This document shows, in pieces, positions 58,087 to 64,000 of a stretch of DNA of 64,000 nt. A program made the position numbers and the translations under genes. Under the pieces are notes generated by a model, which was given only the letters and a program-made list of their open reading frames with translations, was not told the DNA's origin and ran no database searches. Source of the stretch: Arthrobacter pascens (GTDB lineage Bacteria; Actinomycetota; Actinomycetes; Actinomycetales; Micrococcaceae); the NCBI RefSeq assembly GCF_017052465.1, contig NZ_JAFHKT010000136.1, positions 82,855-146,854 of the forward strand. Reading direction: 5' to 3'. How positions within the stretch are numbered: the stretch's first letter is position 1; each line of letters starts with the position of its first letter.

Positions 58087-59532
58087 ATGCATAAAAAGCT
58101 TGCCGCCGTGGCTACAGCTTCACTCATTGGAGTGGGAATAAACTTTAGTGTCGTCTCACCCGCCACCGCATTCAGTGTCAATGGACATGAGAATATTACA
58201 AGGACGGGGCTCCGTGGCCCCTGGCTTCCGTGGGAGCCCTCATTTTTAAATCTCCCCGCCATTGAAGACATCAATAATGAGCACTCTTGGATGGACAAAG
58301 GCTTCCCTTCAAACAACGGAACACAAGATGAATTTCATTTCGACGACTGCGAATTTGATAAATCAATCTCCCGCATCAACGGGCCATGGAGTAACCTCTT
58401 CGGGCCCACCGGCGGATATGCCGGGGCAGTCACTGCTCTCAAGAACAACAATCTCTTCAGTGTCGGAGATGACTTTGGAAGGATCTTGCACGCGGCACAG
58501 GATCTTTATAGCCACTCTAACTGGGTGGAACTGGGATACCCCCGAAGCGCAGGAAACGTAAGCGTGAACGACCTTGTGCCCTTTAGCCGTCGTGGACCGA
58601 TCGGATCTTCTTGGACCATTCCATCAGGAGGAACCGTCGTCTCCAACGACATCATTCTCGCCAACGATGACTGGTCGCCCGGCCCGGGTTACACCGTGCG
58701 TAGGAACGGTGCAGGTCCCTTCCAGTCCGTCCTCTACGATCCCCGAGGCAATCGAGTGGGGCGCCTGCTCGAGACTGGCAAAGGCTGGGCTGACCATGAA
58801 TGTGACATCGCATGGACCGGATATTCCGGCTTCCGGCACGATGATACGAGGGTCGGGAACATTCTCATTGAGGAGGGTTTGAACAAGGACGGCCCTAGCG
58901 CCTCCGTGCAGAAGCAACTCAAGTACGAGAAAGCGCATGCTTTGGCCGTCCTCCAGTCCGGATACGAATGGTGTCGGCTGGTGGCAAAGGCAGGGGCAGT
59001 GGACCGTGACGGGCTGCTTCTGGCCATGTGGGTTCGTCCGGGTTCCGATCCTCACCCGGCCAAGACACCCTGTGCCCCGAGCAACATAACTTCATCGGAA
59101 CATCGCGTGACCGTCACGGTTGAAAGCGTCAAGATCCTATCGGATGGCGAGGATTCGGGAAATGGAGAGATCCTATTGTCCGCAGCCCTCTACGACAACC
59201 CGCAAGCCTTCCATCGGTCAATCCACCGCGAAAACAGGGGCGGGGCGATGTCCCTGAATGCAGGCGCATTCGTGCCAGCCGGCCAGCTACCGGAGCCAAT
59301 GACTATGTGTGTGAAACGAGGCACGAATGTGAACTGGGCAATGCACGGCTGGGATAACGACGATAGCGCATCGGACAAGTACGGTCGGCTCTACGACGAC
59401 TGGGGAGATGATGACGAACTGCTAGTAGGAGGGACAACAAAGTTCTCCAGCGAATCGTCCGGAACGAAAACACTGTCCTGGAAGGACCTGTCAGTCCGCA
59501 TCCGCATAACCCAAGGCGCAAGTTGTTCATGA
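58087..59532 (+). CDS. Secreted HET-C/CinY-like protein
   Basis: 481 residues from ATG 58087, chosen because it gives a clean Sec signal peptide (MHKKLAAVATASLIGVGINFSVVSPATAFS, cleavage likely after ATA). The mature part starts VNGHENITRTGL and has HAAQDLYSHSNWVELG, the helix that holds metal-type His residues in HET-C, CinY and zinc phospholipase C-like proteins. Later comes YEKAHALAVLQSGYEWCRL. The C-terminal third (HRVTVTVESVKILSDGEDSGNGEILLSAALYDN) looks like a beta-domain. Activity is unknown; a lipase or cell-surface role is possible. Its base composition is visibly less GC-rich than the core genes, a sign of transfer. Confidence 0.65.
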   Translation: MHKKLAAVATASLIGVGINFSVVSPATAFSVNGHENITRTGLRGPWLPWEPSFLNLPAIEDINNEHSWMDKGFPSNNGTQDEFHFDDCEFDKSISRINGPWSNLFGPTGGYAGAVTALKNNNLFSVGDDFGRILHAAQDLYSHSNWVELGYPRSAGNVSVNDLVPFSRRGPIGSSWTIPSGGTVVSNDIILANDDWSPGPGYTVRRNGAGPFQSVLYDPRGNRVGRLLETGKGWADHECDIAWTGYSGFRHDDTRVGNILIEEGLNKDGPSASVQKQLKYEKAHALAVLQSGYEWCRLVAKAGAVDRDGLLLAMWVRPGSDPHPAKTPCAPSNITSSEHRVTVTVESVKILSDGEDSGNGEILLSAALYDNPQAFHRSIHRENRGGAMSLNAGAFVPAGQLPEPMTMCVKRGTNVNWAMHGWDNDDSASDKYGRLYDDWGDDDELLVGGTTKFSSESSGTKTLSWKDLSVRIRITQGASCS

Positions 59533-59610
59533 GTTTTTTGAGGGGTCACCAGCCTTGCAAGCCACCCTACGCATGGTCAGCATCACCACGCATGTGAACA
59601 ACAGTTAACA

Positions 59611-59640
59611 GAGGGAGCCCACGTACCAGTGGGCTCCCTC
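59611..59640 (+). terminator. Hairpin after the HET-C/CinY-like gene
   Basis: GAGGGAGCCCAC (59611-59622) pairs perfectly with 59629-59640 around GTACCA. No T tract follows, so it is a stable end-of-message stem more than a classical terminator. Confidence 0.65.
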
Positions 59641-59692
59641 GCCGCGTAAGCAGCGCTCGGGCCGTCTCACACTGCCACCCCTTGGTCGTCGG

Positions 59693-59734
59693 ATTTGCAC
59701 ATCCCAACCTGACATCAGGTTGGGATGTGCAAAT
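59693..59734. repeat. 42-bp near-perfect palindrome
   Basis: A 20-bp stem (59693-59712 with 59715-59734) with a 2-base CA centre. As RNA it would be a terminator-strength hairpin; as DNA it could extrude a cruciform. The central CCTGA-CA-TCAGGTTGGG resembles the hairpin at 30882-30908. Confidence 0.85.
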
Positions 59735-60086
59735 TTGTCAATGCGTTCGGGAGGTCATTAGTAGCTGGAGGAGGTGCCGCTGCTAGGAAGTTCTTTATTT
59801 TCGGTGGGGCGCCCGTCTGTTGAATGCTCCATCCTTAGCGGGGCGACGTTACTCAAAACTCTGGAAAGGTGAACAGATTCGATCAGTCAGAGCCTTGTCA
59901 GGACAAAAAGCCAAGCTCCTTCAATCGGGCGAGTGCAGCCGTTATTCGAGGTGCTCAAAAAGGCCATTTCGGGGTATGGACGATGTCCAAACTCTCTTGG
60001 CTTCGGTGTCGGGGCCTACATCGGCCGGATTGGCTCGGATTGCGTATGTTTTCGGGACTTCCCACTGTTTGCAAGGGCTGGAATGC

Positions 60087-60109
60087 GGTTCGAGTCCCAC
60101 CTCGGGCAC
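60087..60109 (+). repeat. tRNA-Leu 3'-end duplicate 2 (attR-like)
   Basis: All 23 bases are identical to 30029-30051 (T-loop, T stem, acceptor 3' strand, discriminator and one more base). No tRNA body precedes it. The 100 or so bases upstream resemble those before 55528, sharing TCGGATTG and ATGTTTTCGGG about 31 bp from the duplicate. A GGGCC-TTTTT hairpin follows. Confidence 0.88.
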
Positions 60110-60279
60110 GTTTTCCCATGTCAGGGGCCCTTTTTGGGCCTCTTACCGTGTGGACAATCCACACCCTGTCCGCGGGTCTCTTATGACGTATATCGGTCAC
60201 TCCGTGTTTGTCGGCGGCCGTTCTTGTGGCCGGATGCCTTCCTTCCTTGAGGTTCGCCGCTTTTCTGCCGTGTTACTGC

Positions 60280-60311
60280 TTCATGGGCCCTTATGTCCGG
60301 GGCGACATGAC
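60280..60311 (+). repeat. TTCATGG-N17-GACATGAC module, copy F
   Basis: TTCATGG at 60280-60286, 17 bases with internal GCCC/GGGGC pairing, then GACATGAC at 60304-60311. It lies 171 bp after the tRNA-Leu duplicate. Confidence 0.7.
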
Positions 60312-60588
60312 TGGGCAGGTTCCGGGGGAGTGGTGCTCCGCTGAGTGGTCTTTTTCTCCATACTCATTCATTTCGCTTGCGTAGGATGGCTACATGACAA
60401 CGCCACCGCGCATATGTGCCACCGGCAACTTCAGCGCTCCTCCTTGACCTAGAGAAAGATGGGCAGCGAAGCCACGCTCTTGGACGCCGCAGACGACTTT
60501 GAGATTGAGGGCCGAAACTGACAGTCCTTTGAATGCCGCAAAGGCATGATCAGGACAAGCGGCTACACCTTCAGATTCCGATCAAGTG

Positions 60589-63561
60589 TCAGGCCCACGG
60601 TGCAGGGCTCAGGTCGCTGGCTGTTGGCAGGTTGAGGGCTGAATGAAGGCGTTGTCCGATGGAGGGCTCCTGTTGGCGGCTCTCCTGTTTGGTGAGGATC
60701 ACCTCGTTGACAATCTGGGTGAGTGTCAGCGCCTGTCCACCTGCCCACGCCAACCCGAAGGGGATCGGACCGACCTCGGCACGGGCCCTTGCGATCATCG
60801 ATTCGATGCGTCGCTGTTCTGCGGCGAAAAGCGGAAGCCCTCGGTCTGTGCGGTGAGCATCGGCGGCCGCCAGCACGCGGATGGCCTGCTCGACGCGGTG
60901 CTGTTCGACGTAGACGTCGGCAAGTGACTCGAGGGAAGCCACGAGGTTGCCCTGTGCGCCGAGCTCGAGTGCTTCGCCGAGTGCCTCGTACAGCAGCTGT
61001 TCTGCGGTGTCGTAGTCGCCGGCTTGCTCGGTGCTGTCGGCCAGGTTAACCAAGGTATTCCCGAGGAGCGCCCGATCGCCGAGCGGTCGGGCACGTTCGA
61101 CGCATTCACGGCAGAGGTCAAGGGCTTGGGCGTGGTCGCCGGCGTAGTGGGCCAAGAGACTCAGAATTATCAAAGCAGCGATGCGGGTGCGGGGGCTGGC
61201 GTCCGGCAGCGATAGTGCTTCTGCAGCGAGTCGCTTAGCGGTTGTTGTGTCGTCTCGCTCGGCCGCCTGCGTCGCGAGGCACATCGTGGCCCAGGCGACA
61301 CCTTGGTAGTTGCCGGCGCTCTGGAATGCCTGGCGCGACCGGTGATGAAGGGCTGCGGCCTCATCGTGGCGGCCGAGCAACCAGCATAGGGTGGCTGTTC
61401 CACTGAGTGCGGGACCTTTGAGTGACGGCGGAGCATCGGGCGCGCGGGCCAGCAGCTTCAGGGCGATCTCGCATTGCTCGGCCACGTCCCCGGTGAGCTC
61501 CCAGTAATGCCAAAGGTGTCCGACGAGACCCAGCGCCAAATCAGTCGAGCCATCCGGTGCGGTGGCCCACAGCAGTGCTCCGCGCAGATCCGGGGCATCG
61601 GCGTGCAGCAATCGGAAGGCGTCCACTTGATCCTGCCCCCACAGCTTGGGGCCTACATCCTGGGCGAGGTTGAGGTAGAACTCGGCGTGCCGACGCCGTA
61701 CCGTTGCCGTGTCGTCAAGCGACCTGAGGTGGTCGCGGGCGAACTCCCGGATTGCATGGAGCATGGATACTCGGCTTGCTCCTGCGGGGTCTGTGTAGCG
61801 GCGCAGCAGGCTATGGCGTGCGAGTGCGTTCAGCAAGTCTTCGGTCGCCAATTTTGCGTCGGGAGCCAGCCCGCGGATGCTGTTGACTGCCGCTACGGTC
61901 GGATCGGCAGCGAAGACGCCGAGCTGATCGAAAAGTTGCCGTTCAGCTTCACCGAGCAGCTGATGACTCCACGCGATCGTTGCCGTGAGGGTTCGCTGGC
62001 GATCAGGAAGATCGCGGAAGGCTGCCGGAAGGGCGGCAAGACTTACCTCTAGGTCGTCTAGGAGTTCGCTTTCGCTGCGATGCCGCAATTGGGCTGCGGC
62101 CAGTTCGATGGCGAGCGGAAGACCGTCCAGGCGGCGACACAGCCGGGTCACGACCGCAGCGTTGTTGCTGTTGAGGTTGAAATGCGGACGGACGGCCCGG
62201 CCGCGGATTAGGAAGAGTTTCACCGCTGGCACATCCTGGAGCAAGGGCGGCGAGAGCGGCGGGTCGAGTGGAGGCAGAGCCAACGGCGCGAGCTCGTATT
62301 CGTACTCGGCGCGTAGCCCGAGAGGTCGTCGGCTGGTGGTTAGGATACGCAGGCCGGATGCGGCAGTGAGCATGTCCAGCACAACGGGCCACGCCCCTTC
62401 CAGCTGTTCGAAGTTGTCCAAGACCAACAACAGCCGACGGGAGCGCAGGAATCCAGTCACGATCTTCAGCGGATCGGCGCCTGCCCAGTCCTCCAAGCCG
62501 AGCGCGGCCGCTATCGCGCCTGGCACTTGCTGGATTTCAGTGAGGGGGGCGAGGTTGACCCAGCACACGCCATCTGACATTCGCGCGCCGAGCGTTCCTG
62601 CCGCCGCAAGGGCCAGACGGGTCTTGCCGGCCCCGCCCGGACCCGTGATGGTTACGAGCCTGCAGCCATCGGTTAGATATAAGGAGCAAAGCGCATCGCG
62701 CTCGGCGTCCCGCCCAATCAGTGGCGTGAGTTCGGCCGGAAGGTTGTCCAGTCGTTGCCTTGTCCGGCGGTGCCCATCCAGGGCGGGCGCTGCGAGCGAC
62801 ACATCCTGTTGCAGCACCGACCGTTCCAAGTGTCGCATGCGTGGACCGGGGTCGATACCTAGCTCGTCAATGAAGACGCGGCGGGCGTCACGGCACGCAG
62901 CCAGGGCATCTGCCTGCCGATCCGAACGGTACAGAGCGAGCACAAGCGCCGCCCACAGCCGCTCCCGAAACGGCTGCCCGGCCACTAACGACTGCAACTC
63001 GCCCACCAGGACGCCGTGCCGACCGAGCGCGAGCTCAACTTCAATCAGGTCCTGGTAGACATCCAGCCGGGACTCCTCCAGTTTGTCCAGCTCGGGCCGG
63101 AACAACTCGATGTCAGTCAGGTCAGGAAATACCGGCCCCCTGAAAAGCTCCACTGCCTCGCGGAGACAATCTGCGCCTGCGGCCAAATCCGCGGCCTGCA
63201 CCGCCAACTCACCGGCCTCAACGAGGGCACGGAACCGCAGCAGGTCAAGCTCATCCTCGGTAACAGTCAGCACGTAGCCGCCCGACCGGCTGGCCAGCCG
63301 CTGGGAGGGCACACCCTTAGATCGAGCGGGATCGAGCATGCGTCGCAGATTCGCGACATACACCTGCAACTGCGGGCCCGGCTTCGCGGGCGCGTGGTCC
63401 GCCCAGAGAGCCTCAACCAGGAAATCGGATGTCACGACTGAGTTTGCTCGCAAGGCAAGACACTCCAACACTATTCGCTGCTGAGCAGCACCCACGGCGA
63501 TCGGAGCACCGTCGACGACGACCTCCATCGGGCCAAGGGCCTTTATCCAAAGCGCACCCAC
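60589..63561 (-). CDS. SARP/BTAD-family regulator with NB-ARC and TPR-like domains
   Basis: 990 residues from GTG 63561 (VGALWIKALGPMEVVVDGAP), matched by ATG at the same place in the duplicate. Domains: OmpR-like winged helix (1-100, QRIVLECLALRANSVVTSDFLVEALW); BTAD (about 105-250, DLLRFRALVEAGELAVQAADLAAGADCLREAVELF to RVFIDELGIDPGPRMRHLE); NB-ARC/AAA ATPase with Walker A GPGGAGKTRLA and Walker B LLLVLDNFEQL; then helical TPR-like repeats to the end. Layout as in AfsR-type activators. It probably activates the divergent gene at 63939 through the GATTAAG repeat. The ligand or signal is unknown. Confidence 0.92.
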   Translation of the reverse strand: MGALWIKALGPMEVVVDGAPIAVGAAQQRIVLECLALRANSVVTSDFLVEALWADHAPAKPGPQLQVYVANLRRMLDPARSKGVPSQRLASRSGGYVLTVTEDELDLLRFRALVEAGELAVQAADLAAGADCLREAVELFRGPVFPDLTDIELFRPELDKLEESRLDVYQDLIEVELALGRHGVLVGELQSLVAGQPFRERLWAALVLALYRSDRQADALAACRDARRVFIDELGIDPGPRMRHLERSVLQQDVSLAAPALDGHRRTRQRLDNLPAELTPLIGRDAERDALCSLYLTDGCRLVTITGPGGAGKTRLALAAAGTLGARMSDGVCWVNLAPLTEIQQVPGAIAAALGLEDWAGADPLKIVTGFLRSRRLLLVLDNFEQLEGAWPVVLDMLTAASGLRILTTSRRPLGLRAEYEYELAPLALPPLDPPLSPPLLQDVPAVKLFLIRGRAVRPHFNLNSNNAAVVTRLCRRLDGLPLAIELAAAQLRHRSESELLDDLEVSLAALPAAFRDLPDRQRTLTATIAWSHQLLGEAERQLFDQLGVFAADPTVAAVNSIRGLAPDAKLATEDLLNALARHSLLRRYTDPAGASRVSMLHAIREFARDHLRSLDDTATVRRRHAEFYLNLAQDVGPKLWGQDQVDAFRLLHADAPDLRGALLWATAPDGSTDLALGLVGHLWHYWELTGDVAEQCEIALKLLARAPDAPPSLKGPALSGTATLCWLLGRHDEAAALHHRSRQAFQSAGNYQGVAWATMCLATQAAERDDTTTAKRLAAEALSLPDASPRTRIAALIILSLLAHYAGDHAQALDLCRECVERARPLGDRALLGNTLVNLADSTEQAGDYDTAEQLLYEALGEALELGAQGNLVASLESLADVYVEQHRVEQAIRVLAAADAHRTDRGLPLFAAEQRRIESMIARARAEVGPIPFGLAWAGGQALTLTQIVNEVILTKQESRQQEPSIGQRLHSALNLPTASDLSPAPWA

Positions 63562-63891
63562 CGCGCAACACCCCTCACCCACTGACCGCTCTCCCCACGC
63601 CGCCCTACTGGCCTGGTCTAGCAAAGCACGTCGATGTGGCGACGCCCGCCCCAGCAGCAGCTGCCCGGAACCGCTCGGAATCTGAGGGTCTGGCCGCTTC
63701 GTCCCTATCATGCCTCTGCGGCATGCAGAGGGTCTAGTGCACCGGAGAGGTGCACGCTAGCCGCCACGATCGTTTCAGACATGCACCAACGCGACCGATC
63801 TATGCCAGCCGTCCGACTCCACAAGCTCGGGCAGCCATCGCGGGTGGATTAAGGATCGATTAAGTCCTCCGCGCGACTCTTAGAACACAAA
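63259..63891. repeat. SARP 5' half and promoter, intact copy of the duplicate
   Basis: Counterpart of 56818-57522; see that entry. The leader between the regulator and the direct repeat (63562-63846) holds no gene but shares ATCATGCCTC and GCAGAGGGT stretches with the other copy. Confidence 0.8.
63847..63864 (+). promoter_or_regulatory. SARP-type direct repeat GATTAAG-gatc-GATTAAG, copy 2
   Basis: Identical to 57478-57495, and the following CCTC.GCGC.AC.CTT is conserved too. It lies 75 nt upstream of the ATG at 63939, the spacing expected for an activator site. Confidence 0.65.
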
Positions 63892-63938
63892 GCACCACCG
63901 TCCACACCGGACCTAACGATCTAGAGGGGATCCTGATC

Positions 63939-64000
63939 ATGAAGCGAATAGAAGCATCCAGGATCCACAACAGTCAGCGGATTCACGCACTGGCCAACAA
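63939..64000 (+). CDS. Start of an unknown gene divergent from the SARP
   Basis: ATG 63939 follows TAGAGGGGATC. Only MKRIEASRIHNSQRIHALAN is visible before the window ends. It is too short to assign. Its decayed counterpart (57556) encoded a LamG-type protein, so this gene may too. Confidence 0.45.
   Translation, partial: MKRIEASRIHNSQRIHALAN

Overview
The window is high-GC chromosomal DNA from an actinobacterium. Protein similarity and gene order point to the Micrococcaceae (Arthrobacter, Pseudarthrobacter or Paenarthrobacter type). The evidence is the rib-his-trp-lgt-gltBD-pyk order, the Trp-associated membrane protein, the HGxxPAAW protein, the mycothiol-dependent isomerase-like protein, the ANTAR regulator and the SARP/BTAD regulators. 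The genus is inferred; no 16S gene is present.

Left part (1-30050), core genome. It opens with the 3' end of zapE, a convergent MT0933-like antitoxin and six tRNA genes (a minus-strand Gly-Cys-Val-Gly-Val cluster and a plus-strand Val-CAC). A PD-(D/E)XK protein follows, then def-fmt-rsmB-rpe. An FMN riboswitch precedes ribD-ribE-ribB-ribA-ribH. Then come hisE-hisG, hisF, hisI and a tryptophan block (trpE, membrane protein, HGxxPAAW protein, trpC, trpB, trpA), lgt, gltB-gltD and pyk with a strong terminator. A minus-strand ANTAR response regulator and tRNA-Leu(CAA) close the core segment.

Middle part (30051-53150), accessory catabolism. One minus-strand cluster carries an ABC sugar transporter (two permeases and a lipoprotein, no ATPase), a GH78 rhamnosidase-like enzyme, a GH3 glycosidase and a CE7-type esterase. 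A divergent LacI regulator faces it across clear operators. A second minus-strand operon (MFS - SDR - beta-keto acid cleavage enzyme - CoA-transferase A/B - thiolase - glycerate kinase, with its own LacI gene) matches, step by step, the known route for oxidised deoxyribose (2-deoxy-D-ribonate). Next are a decayed enoyl-CoA hydratase, DoxX, a luciferase-like monooxygenase and a divergent MarR gene with a near-ideal palindromic operator.

Right part (53150-64000), sparse and mosaic. It holds an unknown protein with a frameshifted HTH gene, several gene remnants, a secreted HET-C/CinY-like protein and a large SARP/BTAD-NB-ARC-TPR regulator. A decayed second copy of that regulator's 5' half and its divergent promoter lies 6 kb away. 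Both promoters carry a heptamer direct repeat with an 11-bp period, as expected for a SARP binding site.

The most unusual structure ties these parts together. The 23-bp 3' end of tRNA-Leu(CAA) recurs at 55528 and 60087. Both copies are preceded by a related arm and followed by hairpins. Five copies of a palindromic module (TTCATGG, exactly 17 variable bases, then GACATGAC or a one-base variant) follow the tRNA and its copies. The simplest reading is repeated insertion of related, integrase-less elements at one tRNA gene. An alternative is a repeated structured RNA.
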